Shown piece by piece: positions 42,109 to 51,482 of a DNA stretch of 64,000 nucleotides (position 1 is its first letter; each line of letters begins with the position of its first letter). The stretch comes from Streptomyces hayashii. GTDB lineage: Bacteria; Actinomycetota; Actinomycetes; Streptomycetales; Streptomycetaceae. The stretch is from NCBI RefSeq assembly GCF_024539815.1, contig NZ_JAHHIU010000078.1, positions 1 through 64,000 of the forward strand, written 5' to 3'. The notes under the pieces were generated by a model. The model did no database searches. It saw nothing but the letters and a program-made list of their open reading frames with translations, and was not told the DNA's origin. The translations under genes and the position numbers were made by a program.

Positions 42109-44412
42109 TCATGCCTTGACCAGCTTCTTGGGCTTTGGCTTCCTCGCTGGCCGCCTTGCGCAGCCCTCAGGCTCCTGCAGGCTCTTCTTGCCGTCGCGGC
42201 GCTTGCCCCCGTCGCTCTGGCCCGCGTCAGGCTCGCCGTCGCCGCCCTCGCTGTGCTTCCGGATGCTGGTGAGGTTCGCGCCCGGTGCAGGCTTGTCGTG
42301 CATGATCGCGTCCATCCGCGCCGCCTCTTCGGCCCTTGCCGCCTCCAGGCGGACCTGCCTGCGCTGGGCCTCGCGGTAGGGGTTGATCCCCAGTGCCAGG
42401 TCCAGGTGGAAGACCACGTTGGAGACGCCCCGGCGCAGATACGTGAGGTTCTCGCCCTTGGTCGTGATGAGCTGGGCGAGATCCGGTGGAATCCGCTGGT
42501 GCAGCTGCTTCTGGTACTCCGCCACCGTGCCGTCGCGCATCGGGCCGAAGAGCGTGTAGTCCGCGGCGTCGAACTTGTTGAAGTCGCTGTCGGCCAGCAT
42601 CGTGTCGACGTCGTTGTAGCTGTAGACCACCCGGCCGCCACGCTCGTACATATGGTCGAACTGGTCCTTGATGTACTTCTTCACCCGGTCGTCGATGTGC
42701 TCGGTGCCGTGGATGATCACCGTGTCGCCGAGCCCCAGCTTGCCAACGGCGAAGCCGACGATGTTCACCAGTTGCGCCATCGCCACGCCCTTGCCGCGGC
42801 GCATGAGCCGCGAGAAGTCGTAGACCACGCGCCGCGAATCCCGGACCCCGTCCACGGCCGAGGCCGTGTGGTTGTTGAACAGGTCGCCGTTGGTGCTCAG
42901 CATCGCGTTGGCGATGCCCCTGAGCACGTTGTAGGCGCGCAGCTGGTCCGGGTCGGTCTTGCTGGAGTTCAGCAGTGCCTTGTGCGCGGTTGCCAAGTAG
43001 GAGACGAACATCTGAAGACGCGGCACCTGGGTGTGCGGGATGTTCACCACGCGCAGGCGGTGACGCTGCTCCTTGGCGTTGTGCCGCCACATGCCCTGCT
43101 CGATGTAGAAGTCGGTCGCGGTGTCTTCGAGGGCGCTGCGGATGATCGAGCCGATCGCTCCGTCGCTGGTCTCGTAGAGCTGCTCGAACATCAGCTTGAG
43201 CTTCTCCATCTGGGCGGAGAAGACCATCAGCTCGTCCTCCTCCTCGCCGAACATCTCGAACATGTTCACATCACCCTGATTCAGGTCCACGCGCGAGGTG
43301 AGCCGCTCGAACTTCGGGCCGAGCTTGTCGAGGTTCGCTCCGTCGAGGATGAGGTGGACGACCTGGCCGTTGTTCAGCAGCGCCGCCTGAGAGATCTTCG
43401 AGCACCACATATTGGCCACCCGCTGGCGGTCGAGGTACTCGCTGAGCGTGGCATCGGCGACGATCGCGTGGTGGTCGTAGGCGTTGACGTCCATGAGCAC
43501 GGCGCTGTTGTTGACGTCGCCGACCATGTAGCCGACGTACTCGCCGCCCTTGTCGTTCAGGCCGTTGGTCACCAGCGAGTACGAGCCGGCCAGCTCGGTC
43601 GAGGTGAAGTGGAAGCCCTTGCCCTTCTTCTTCTCGTTGTTCTTCCACAGGCCCGAGAGCTCCTGACGCTGCTCGCCAGCGTAGGGCGCAGCCTTCAGCG
43701 TGCCGAATCGGTCGATGTACAGACGCGTGACCCGGTCGATCGTGTCGTCCAGGGTCGCCAGATCGGGGGCCTTGAGGAAGAGCCGGTTGTGCACCGAGAG
43801 GTAGCTCGCACCGTCCTGGATCTCGCCGATCGTGATCCCGAGGTCACCGGAGATCTTCGCGGCCTTGCGCTTGGAGGAGGTCGTGCCCGTCTCGTCCTGC
43901 TCGTTCGCATCCAGCCGGTCCAGCTTCTCCGACTGCTTGGTGTACGAGTCGATCCACTTCTCATCCATCCGCTTGACCTGCTCAAGCACGACGGCGGTGA
44001 CCCGCTCGTCCAGGCCGTCCGGGATCCGGTCGATACCCCAGAAGGCGGCGAAGTTGTCGTGCGCGGCGTCGTCGTGGAAGTACGCCAGGATGCAGGCGGC
44101 CGAGCCGTCGACCTCGAAGTAGTCGGAGCGGAAGAGGTACTTCTCCTTCGGCTTCAGCGCGAGCAGGTGAGGGTAGGCGTCGAACGTACCCTGGAGGTGC
44201 TTCACCTCCCGGCGGCGCTGCCACCAGTTCTTCTTCGGCTCGGCGGCCTCATCGGCTGCGCCGTCCGCCGGTGCAGCGTCCTGCACGCCCTCAGCCTGAG
44301 CAGCACCGTCCGCGCGCAGATCATCGACCTCAAGCTCCGCGGTCTCATTCGTCTCGTCAGGCTTCTTTCCCGGAATGCCGAGCTGTGCCCGGACTTTCGT
44401 CATCAGCGCCAT
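42109..44412 (-). CDS. VirB4-like conjugation protein without a visible P-loop
   Basis: The 767-residue protein follows the VirB4/TraC plan: an N-terminal domain, then a C-terminal region with YNVLRGIANAMLSTNGDLFN, RRVVYDFSRLMRRGKGVAMA, TVIIHGTEHIDDRVKKYIKD and RRGVSNVVFHLDL. Where Walker A should stand there is AYDHHAIVADATLSEYLDRQ; no GKT/GKS occurs anywhere, and the Walker B Asp-Glu is replaced by His-Gly. So it is probably an inactive ATPase fold acting as a structural part, with an active partner elsewhere. GAAGGA upstream supports ATG 44412. Confidence 0.7.
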   Translation of the reverse strand: MALMTKVRAQLGIPGKKPDETNETAELEVDDLRADGAAQAEGVQDAAPADGAADEAAEPKKNWWQRRREVKHLQGTFDAYPHLLALKPKEKYLFRSDYFEVDGSAACILAYFHDDAAHDNFAAFWGIDRIPDGLDERVTAVVLEQVKRMDEKWIDSYTKQSEKLDRLDANEQDETGTTSSKRKAAKISGDLGITIGEIQDGASYLSVHNRLFLKAPDLATLDDTIDRVTRLYIDRFGTLKAAPYAGEQRQELSGLWKNNEKKKGKGFHFTSTELAGSYSLVTNGLNDKGGEYVGYMVGDVNNSAVLMDVNAYDHHAIVADATLSEYLDRQRVANMWCSKISQAALLNNGQVVHLILDGANLDKLGPKFERLTSRVDLNQGDVNMFEMFGEEEDELMVFSAQMEKLKLMFEQLYETSDGAIGSIIRSALEDTATDFYIEQGMWRHNAKEQRHRLRVVNIPHTQVPRLQMFVSYLATAHKALLNSSKTDPDQLRAYNVLRGIANAMLSTNGDLFNNHTASAVDGVRDSRRVVYDFSRLMRRGKGVAMAQLVNIVGFAVGKLGLGDTVIIHGTEHIDDRVKKYIKDQFDHMYERGGRVVYSYNDVDTMLADSDFNKFDAADYTLFGPMRDGTVAEYQKQLHQRIPPDLAQLITTKGENLTYLRRGVSNVVFHLDLALGINPYREAQRRQVRLEAARAEEAARMDAIMHDKPAPGANLTSIRKHSEGGDGEPDAGQSDGGKRRDGKKSLQEPEGCARRPARKPKPKKLVKA

Positions 44413-44458
44413 GGTGTCCTTCGTTCGTTCCTCGTCGTGGTGGCCGGCCTGGCGCTGG

Positions 44459-45358
44459 TCAGTTCAGCGACGCCTTGAGATCGAGCAGTTCGTCGTCGAT
44501 GCCCTGGTAGAAGACCCGGAGCATCGGCAGGGCCTCCTCGCGGTCGAGCATCGTGGCTTCCTTGATCATCAGAGTCGAGCCGCCGACCTCGGCCTGGAGG
44601 ACCTGGTGCCCCTTGCGCAGTGCGTCGGCGTTCTTGCCCTTGAGCAGCAGGTACTGGTGGATCGAGGTGAACTTCCCGCCCACGTGCTGCGTGAGAATGT
44701 CGTATTGCTCGTTCTGCAGCTCGATCAGATCGGGATCGCGGACCTGCAGGGCCTGGTTGCGCCGTTCCAGGTTCGCCACCTGGTGGTAGACCCGCTGCGG
44801 CTCCTTCGTCGTGATGAAGCTGTGCTCGCAGGCCGTCTCGACCTTGCGCCAGAAGGAGTCGACCCGATCGAGGATCCCGACCCGGTCCTCGTCGAAGAGC
44901 AGGTAGCTAGCCGAGCCGACGACCAGGTAGACCCGACCTTCGCCGCCGTCGGAGAAATGGATCAGCCCGTCCTCGTCGATCCCGTCGATGCCGACGATCG
45001 AGTAGAAGTCCGTGGGGTTCGAGCCGCGACGGGTGAAGACATGGCGGGCCTTCAGCGGCAGGTAAGCCAGGAAGGCTGGTACGCGCATGATGCGCAGCTC
45101 CTTCGTCTTCATCAGCCCGCCGAAGTAGGCGATCGCCGCCAGTCCCCAGAGGACGAAGAACGTGATGGCGACTGGGCCCGAGCTCGCGACGAACGTCGAC
45201 GTGCTGAACCACAGCAGGGCGAGGATGCCGCCGCCGAAGAAGAGCAGTTGCTTGATCGGGGAGGGCTTGGCCGCCCACCCTCCCTTGCTCAGCGTGATCT
45301 CGTGGTCGAGGAAGCTCCTGTTCAGCGAACTCGGCACCTTATAGGACAGTTTCGCCAT
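44459..45358 (-). CDS. PrgI/VirB3-like conjugation membrane protein
   Basis: A 299-residue protein starting MAKLSYKVPSSLNRSFLDHE, with two adjacent membrane helices (LLFFGGGILALLWFSTST and PVAITFFVLWGLAAIAYFGG) and a large cytoplasmic domain (TDFYSIVGIDGIDEDGLIHF, RVYHQVANLERRNQALQVRD). This matches the PrgI/VirB3-like protein placed before VirB4 in Gram-positive transfer operons, here with a longer tail. It is the first gene of the operon 45358-38693. ATG 45388 is an alternate start. Confidence 0.6.
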   Translation of the reverse strand: MAKLSYKVPSSLNRSFLDHEITLSKGGWAAKPSPIKQLLFFGGGILALLWFSTSTFVASSGPVAITFFVLWGLAAIAYFGGLMKTKELRIMRVPAFLAYLPLKARHVFTRRGSNPTDFYSIVGIDGIDEDGLIHFSDGGEGRVYLVVGSASYLLFDEDRVGILDRVDSFWRKVETACEHSFITTKEPQRVYHQVANLERRNQALQVRDPDLIELQNEQYDILTQHVGGKFTSIHQYLLLKGKNADALRKGHQVLQAEVGGSTLMIKEATMLDREEALPMLRVFYQGIDDELLDLKASLN

Positions 45359-45484
45359 GAATCTCTCATCTCCCTCCTGCAACCCCAATGGCCATTGCTC
45401 GTTCTATCGAAAAGTCCTCATACGTGAGGTGTGTAGATGGCATCCTATCTTAGATAGGTCATTTGAATCGAGGACGAAAGGGGC

Positions 45485-45493
45485 TTGAATGGC
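45485..45493 (+). repeat. TTGAATGGC motif, copy 2
   Basis: Lies about 130 bases upstream of the transfer operon start on the minus strand, in an AT-rich stretch that also holds a CCTATCTTAGATAGG dyad (45441-45455 region). Confidence 0.4.
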
Positions 45494-45548
45494 GACGTTC
45501 GATGGCTCGGACTGGCAAGTCCGGGTTATCGGGTGTCGTCTGAGCGGC

Positions 45549-46680
45549 TGGCATGATCCGTCCGCGGGCCGCTGGATCCGGACGACGCCCACCGGTGCCT
45601 CACACACCTCGCCTGCGATCTGCGCAGCCTGGGCACGCATGATCTCGCCTGGTGGCAGCTCTGCCGCTGGTGTCAGCCGCTCGCCCGTCCGTGGGCAGGG
45701 TCCCTGCTGTGGGGAACCGTCGCGTGCCTGCTCTACGTCCTCGGCGTCGCACCGTGGGCGGTCACCTCCGGCGTCCCCCCTGCGGGCCTACGCCAATGCG
45801 TTCCTGTGGTTCGACTTTCCCTGGGTGGTGGCTCTGATCGTCATGCACCTTGCCGCGGCCTGGCTCGGCGCCAGGACGTGGTGTAGGGAGCACGCCGTCC
45901 TTGCGGCGGCGGTCGCCCGTACCTGCGGCGGGCTGGTGGGAGGCGCGGTGTCCGTGTGGGCGCTCTTTCCCGACCTGCTCAGGTGGGACGTCTTCTTCTC
46001 CGCGCTCGTCTGGCTCGGATTCACGTCGCTCATGGTGCTCCTCCGCACGGGACCGCCTGCCTCGCCCCGAACACCGAGCCGTGAAACCCTCACCCTGGCC
46101 AACCTGGGCTGCAGGCTGCGCCGTACGGCGACTACGGTGACTGTCGCCGCGGTCCTAGGCGGCTGCGGCCCGTCCACGTTCTCGTTCATGGTGGACGGGC
46201 ACACGCCACCGAGGATCTGGCTCTACGGCATCTTCATCGGCACCGTGCTGGCGCTGGGCCAGTCGACACTGCGATGGGTGAACGCCGCGGTTTCCAGGGA
46301 CGACCTGAGCATCCAGGCCAAGCTTGTTTGCGGCGATCGGCTCGTCAAGGTGATCAGCTGCGTCATCGGCTCCCTCCTGTTCCTCCGGTCCCGCACAGCC
46401 CTGGATGTCGTCGAGCATCAAGAGTCCAGCGCGGCGACAACGTTCCTGGGGAGCTTCGACGACCACCCCCGGAGCGTCTGCGCCTTCGGCGTGGTACTCG
46501 CCGTCATCCCCTACTCACGCCCTCGCTACACCGTCACGCGCTGTCTCATGGCGGCGGGAGGCTGCACTGGCAGCCGCGGATGTTCCTGGCCGACTGTCAC
46601 CGGCTCGGAGTCCTTCGCCAGGTCGGTACCGTCTGTCAATTCCGTCGCGCGCATCTGAGGGATCGCCTCGCAGTGGGCCC
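45549..46680 (+). pseudogene. Decayed C-terminal part of a NACHT-type membrane protein gene
   Basis: Three frames carry consecutive pieces. About 45549-45780: HLACDLRSLGTHDLAWWQLC and a membrane helix (LLWGTVACLLYVLGVAPWAV). About 45780-46530: YANAFLWFDFPWVVALIVMH and several further helices up to PYSRPRYTVTR. About 46540-46680: HWQPRMFLADCHRLGVLRQV then GTVCQFRRAHLRDRLA. The last piece is the characteristic end of Streptomyces STAND/NACHT proteins with a C-terminal membrane module. The NTPase part is absent. It lies next to an intact STAND gene. Confidence 0.55.
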
Positions 46681-46920
46681 GACTCGGCCTACCCACCCAC
46701 GAGTCACTACGCCGACGGACCCTCCTTGCCAGGCGATGCCGCCGCCTCCTGATGTGAGGTCACCAAGAACAGATGGCTGCTCTTGTGCCCGATGGTCCGG
46801 TGGCCCTGCAGTCGGGCGACGGCCTCGGACCGCACCCTGTACCGGCCCGCAGCAGCCTGGAAACCCACACACCTCTTACTCATCACCCGGACACCGGCGC
46901 CACCGGCCGGGCCTGAGCAC

Positions 46921-49900
46921 CTACCCTCCGCTTCCCCCTGTTTCGCGCCGAGCCCACGGCTCAGGAGACGGCAGGTTCACGCGGAAAGCGGCCAGGCCCG
47001 CGGGTCCGCCGATCGCGAGGGAGACCTGGCCGTCCTCGTACACCGAGGCAATGGAGTCGACGGGCGCGGCGGTGATCAGACTGTGCAACAGCTCGCCGGA
47101 AACCGGGTCCCACAGGTGAAGGGCGTGACCACTCCCGCTGGCGAGTACATCGCGGGTGGGGGAGAGCGTGACGGAAGCCAGCGACTTGGTCCAGGAGGTC
47201 GTGATCCGCGCCCGCGGTTCCCAGTCGGCCGTGTCCCACGTGTGAATGCCCTCGCGGTCGGCCGCGGCCAGGAGAACGGAGCCGGCCGATCGAAGGACCG
47301 CCAGCGCCAAGGTGTCCGAGCGTCGCCTCCCCCGTACCCGCAGATGTACGACTTCTCTCCCGCCTTCCAGATCCCAGATGCTGACACCACGGTCCGTGCC
47401 GATCGCAAGCCACGGAGTGACTCCGTCGCTCGCAGGCAGGGCCACGACCGCGCGGGACCTTGGGAAGGCCACACTGGTGATGTGCTCGGTTGGTCCGCCC
47501 TCGACATCCTCCAGAAAAATGCCGCTGTAGCCTGCGCGGGCCAAGTGGGTCGAGCCTGGTGGCCAGTTGACGACACACGAGTCCGAAGAGCTTTCGCGTC
47601 GCTGGAAGACCGCGAGGTGGCTTCCTCCCGGGGCGGGCCGCGGACCCTGCTGGTCTCCCGCTGTCGGAGGCTGCCAGATCCGTGTGCCGGTGCCGGCCCG
47701 GACGGCCACGCGCCCCGGAGAAACCGGATGGAGCGCGTCGACCATACCGACGGCCAGATCGGTGCTGTTGCCGCCGTCCAGATCCATGGCTACGGCGCCG
47801 GCGGGGTTGCCGACGATCCATCGGTGGTGGCCCCGGCCGTCCGCCGCAGGCATCCGAAGCGCCGTCAGCGCGGTGACCGGTCCCACCGACATTCCGGGCG
47901 GCGTACGGGGGGTGGCCGGTTTTGGCTGCCACAGGCGCAGACCTTCCTCGCCGGCCGTGGCCACGAGCCATCGGTCCGCCGCCGGCAGCGTCGTCAGCCC
48001 GGTGATCTCTCCCACGGTGACGTCGGCGACCAAGTCCCAGCCGCCCTCGCCGAGTTCCCACACCTCCACGCTCCGGTGTCGACGTCTCTCCAGAGCGATG
48101 ACCACGCGGCCGTCCGGGAGATCGAACTGTGCGGGAAACGCGGCAGGCCCCTTGCCCACCGGCAGCACCTGCCCCGTGTCGGGATCCCAACTCAGGACGC
48201 GGCCGGTACTTGCCACCAGCACCATGTCCGTACGCCCCGGGCGCCGCAGGCACAGGAGTCTGCGCACGTCACGGCAAGCGATGCGCGCGCGTGAGTGGAT
48301 TGCGTCGTCGTCGAGACTTTGCAGGACCAGTCCGTCCGAGACCGCCGACACGAGCAGCGGTCGCCCTCTCCGGTCGCGGATTACGGTGTGCGCGGGACGG
48401 CGCTGGCCACCTGCTTCGTCCGTGGGGAACGGCACTGTCTCGGAACGGTTCTGGTCCGGTTTCCAGCGGGTGAGGCCGTGGCCGTAGCGTGAGAGAAGCT
48501 GCCACCGGTCTTCACCGTCAGTGACGACGTGAACCGCACTGGCGGGCGTACTGGAGTGGTGGATCCGCAGTCCGGACAGCGGGTCCCAGATCGCGACACC
48601 CCGAGGTCCGGCGGTGGCGAGGAAGGCTCTGCTGTTCCCGCGTACGACGCACAGGTCGTCGACGAGACCGGCAGGGAGATCCGCCAGGTGCCGGCCGTCG
48701 GCCGCGTCCCAGACGTGGGCCCCTTGCTTGGTTCCGGCAACGACGAGGGTGCGTCCCGTTGACACGTCGATCGTGAGGAGAGCGCGCACATACTGTCCCG
48801 GGGTGGCCAGGACGTTGGTGGCGGACCGCCACCACACCATGCGCGGGCTCAAGACCGTGGCGCCCGGCTCCTGCGGTTCCTCGCGGTGCCGGAGTGCCAG
48901 TGCGTGCAGAGCGATGCTGCTGTGCCGGGAGGCCGGGTCGACGGCGTCCGTGAGATAGGGCTCGATCAGTGCCGCCGCGGCGACGTGGGTCCGGTGGGTC
49001 TCCTCCGGGTCCTCGGGCAGCGGTAGGCCCAGTCGTTCGCGCAGGGTGTGCGAGGTCTCCTGGGACAGCAGTCGCAGGGGAACGTGTTCGTCGTCCAGGA
49101 CGTGTCCGGCGGTGGCGTGTGCCACGAGATGCCGCCGGACGTAGGGGTGCGCGGTGGCGCGCTCCGCGGGGAGGAGAAGCGCCAGCTCACGGGTGATGCG
49201 GGCGTGTTCCTCCGCGAGCGGCGGGGGCACCTCATCACCGCCGGGTGCGACGGGTGAGGTACCGGCGAGAGAGGAGGGCTGTTCCAGGAGAACCTTGGCG
49301 ACCTGCTGGTGCACCGGCCGGTACGTGAGGCGCCCATCCTCCTCGCTCCTGGCGAGATAGCCGGTCAGTCGAGTCGTCTGCACGGTGCGGATGGCGGCGG
49401 CAAGGTCCTCCACCGACGCCCCGCTGTCACCAGGGGCTACGAGCGCGTGGGCGACACCGGGCCAGACCTCCGCCCAGGGCAGTCCGGAACCGGCCCCGAA
49501 CGCCGTGGCACGCAGGACTCTGACCAGCACGGTCACCGGCAGACCCTGCTGACGGGCCACTTCGTGGAGGTCCTCGTGGAGCAACGCCACCGTGCCCCGG
49601 CTCAGACGCTCCTGCCAAGTCCGCGCGGTCACCTCCTGAACCTGCTGGGCGGTCCGCAACTGGTCCGCGGCCAACCGCCCGTCCAGGAATGACGGCGCCA
49701 CCGCACGCGCCACGGCACGCGCGGCGATCCCGGCCTGCTCGCGCCTGTCGGCGTAGGGCCCGGCCTCGTCTCCAGCGAGCAGGGCCTCGACGTAGGCGGC
49801 GATGTCGTCGGCGACGGCGGGACCGTCCGTGCGCTGCACGGTGACCGGGACCGGCAGACGATCGCCCTCCAATGCCCAGCACAGCCGATGCAGCAGCTCG

Positions 49901-51348
49901 TCGGCGTCCGCGTCCACGAGGTGCTCCGCGACGTCGGGCGAGTCGTGAGGAGAGCTGCGCACCCCCACCACCATCCGCACCAACGGCTTATGACGCTCCA
50001 CCCGCAACCGTGCGATCGGCAGGACGACGTCGTTGAGGCAGGCGAGGCTGTCCTGGGCCTCGTCCAGCGCGTCGATGACGAGGGTCGGCACCCGGTTCTC
50101 GCGGGCACGCGCGGTGAGGCACTCCAGCAGAGCCTGGAGGGGCGCTGTCCCGTCGGGGGCGGCCTCTGCCTCCAGCACCCGCAGGAGATCCTCGATCAGG
50201 CCCAGCGAGGTCTTGTTCCGCGCCAGGACAGCGGCGTCCACCGAACCGGCAGCAGGACGTTCGTCCGCGGGGACCGCCGCCGCCACTCGGGACAGGTCGG
50301 GCTGGTCGAGGAAAACCGGATCAGTGAGCGTCACCAGGCGGGCCAGCAGGGCGGACTTCCCCGAGCCCGCCGCTCCCGTCACCACGAGCACACCACTGCC
50401 GCGGGTGACGAACTCAGTCATCGTGCGCATTTCGTGATGGCGCCCGCTGAAGTACCAGCCCATGTCCTCCGAGTGGATCCGGCCCGAGGCGCGATCACGC
50501 CAGTAGCCGTCGAACAGCCCGGCGGCGTCGGGCAGTTCACGCACCGCGGTCCCCAGAACCTGCGGAGCCTCGAAACGTGGGTTCGGCAGGCACAGGCTCG
50601 CCTCGTCGGAGAGCTGCTGCTCCGGCCACACCCACCTGGCTTCGACCAGCCCGTGGTCCTCGCGCTGTACGGACTTCAGGGCCTCCCGCCACTCACGAAG
50701 CGACAGATATGGCTTCGCGAACCCGGTCTCCTCGGCTCCGATCTTCTCCAGGGTGCGCCTGAGGAGTTCGGTGAACGACCCGACAAGAGGCTGTTCGTCG
50801 AAGTCGCCCGACGTGACCACGGCGAGCGAGGCCAGCTTGCGACGGGACGTCAGATCGCGCAGTACGGGCTGGACATCGTTGGCGAGTGCCCCAGCGAAGC
50901 AGGAGTCCACAAGGACCAGCACATGCTCGGCCGAGCTGCCCAGCGCGGCGCTGATGACCTCGCTGGTGGTCAGCGCGGTGCCCGGAAGCCGGCCGTCGTC
51001 GGTGCGGGCGAAGCGCAGGTAGTGCCGGCCCGAGGACGGTCCCCGCTGACCGTGACCGGTGATGTAGATGACGATCGCTTCCCTGCGCCTGGCACCGGCG
51101 ATGTCCTGGACGTTCAGGAACCGGTGTACCTGCTGCACCGAGTGCAGCGTCACGTCCGGTCTCCGGAGCGAGAACTGCCGCTCCGGTCCCAGCGCGGAGT
51201 CGGCCAACCAGCCCGTGACGACGCCCACTTGCTCGTTGATTCCCTTGGTGAACTCGGCGTTGCCGTCCGCGTAGTCGTCCACCGCGATGACGATCAGCCG
51301 ACGGGACGCACGCGCCACCCCGCTCATCAAGCCCCCCAGCTTGCCCAT
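46921..51348 (-). CDS. Caspase-STAND NTPase-WD40-like propeller protein
   Basis: This 1475-residue protein combines three modules. Residues 15-200: a caspase (peptidase C14) domain with IVIYITGHGQ (His99) and LVLVDSCFAG (Cys150). Residues 300-560: a STAND/NACHT-like NTPase with VVTGAAGSGKSALLARL (Walker A, 325-332) and TLVIDALDEAQ (Walker B). From about residue 880: repeated beta-propeller blades (GVAIWDPLSG, GVSIWDLEGG, ALHLWDPVSGELL). Such proteins sense a signal by the propeller, oligomerise through the NTPase and activate the protease; roles in cell-death style immunity are known for relatives. ATG 51327 with GGGGGG upstream is an alternative start. Divergent from a hydrolase gene. Confidence 0.85.
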   Translation of the reverse strand: MGKLGGLMSGVARASRRLIVIAVDDYADGNAEFTKGINEQVGVVTGWLADSALGPERQFSLRRPDVTLHSVQQVHRFLNVQDIAGARRREAIVIYITGHGQRGPSSGRHYLRFARTDDGRLPGTALTTSEVISAALGSSAEHVLVLVDSCFAGALANDVQPVLRDLTSRRKLASLAVVTSGDFDEQPLVGSFTELLRRTLEKIGAEETGFAKPYLSLREWREALKSVQREDHGLVEARWVWPEQQLSDEASLCLPNPRFEAPQVLGTAVRELPDAAGLFDGYWRDRASGRIHSEDMGWYFSGRHHEMRTMTEFVTRGSGVLVVTGAAGSGKSALLARLVTLTDPVFLDQPDLSRVAAAVPADERPAAGSVDAAVLARNKTSLGLIEDLLRVLEAEAAPDGTAPLQALLECLTARARENRVPTLVIDALDEAQDSLACLNDVVLPIARLRVERHKPLVRMVVGVRSSPHDSPDVAEHLVDADADELLHRLCWALEGDRLPVPVTVQRTDGPAVADDIAAYVEALLAGDEAGPYADRREQAGIAARAVARAVAPSFLDGRLAADQLRTAQQVQEVTARTWQERLSRGTVALLHEDLHEVARQQGLPVTVLVRVLRATAFGAGSGLPWAEVWPGVAHALVAPGDSGASVEDLAAAIRTVQTTRLTGYLARSEEDGRLTYRPVHQQVAKVLLEQPSSLAGTSPVAPGGDEVPPPLAEEHARITRELALLLPAERATAHPYVRRHLVAHATAGHVLDDEHVPLRLLSQETSHTLRERLGLPLPEDPEETHRTHVAAAALIEPYLTDAVDPASRHSSIALHALALRHREEPQEPGATVLSPRMVWWRSATNVLATPGQYVRALLTIDVSTGRTLVVAGTKQGAHVWDAADGRHLADLPAGLVDDLCVVRGNSRAFLATAGPRGVAIWDPLSGLRIHHSSTPASAVHVVTDGEDRWQLLSRYGHGLTRWKPDQNRSETVPFPTDEAGGQRRPAHTVIRDRRGRPLLVSAVSDGLVLQSLDDDAIHSRARIACRDVRRLLCLRRPGRTDMVLVASTGRVLSWDPDTGQVLPVGKGPAAFPAQFDLPDGRVVIALERRRHRSVEVWELGEGGWDLVADVTVGEITGLTTLPAADRWLVATAGEEGLRLWQPKPATPRTPPGMSVGPVTALTALRMPAADGRGHHRWIVGNPAGAVAMDLDGGNSTDLAVGMVDALHPVSPGRVAVRAGTGTRIWQPPTAGDQQGPRPAPGGSHLAVFQRRESSSDSCVVNWPPGSTHLARAGYSGIFLEDVEGGPTEHITSVAFPRSRAVVALPASDGVTPWLAIGTDRGVSIWDLEGGREVVHLRVRGRRRSDTLALAVLRSAGSVLLAAADREGIHTWDTADWEPRARITTSWTKSLASVTLSPTRDVLASGSGHALHLWDPVSGELLHSLITAAPVDSIASVYEDGQVSLAIGGPAGLAAFRVNLPSPEPWARRETGGSGG

Positions 51349-51482
51349 GTCCTACGGCTCGAAAGCGGCACTCTACCGCCGGGAACGATCGCCTTCGCGC
51401 TCGTACGGCGCGGCGCGGCGGGCCACCGGTAGCATCATCGGCGTGCCGCCAGGGGAGGCGGAGGAGAGAGGGGGCCGGTCCA

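Noticed and set aside
38177..42379. A 1400-codon open frame on the + strand opposite the VirB6-like gene
   Set aside because: It is the antisense of a gene with clear membrane helices and operon overlaps; its translation is Arg/His-rich and has no domain.
45489..46658. Intact 389-codon membrane protein gene
   Set aside because: Only the middle has protein character in this frame; the first and last parts read correctly in other frames, so it is a decayed gene.
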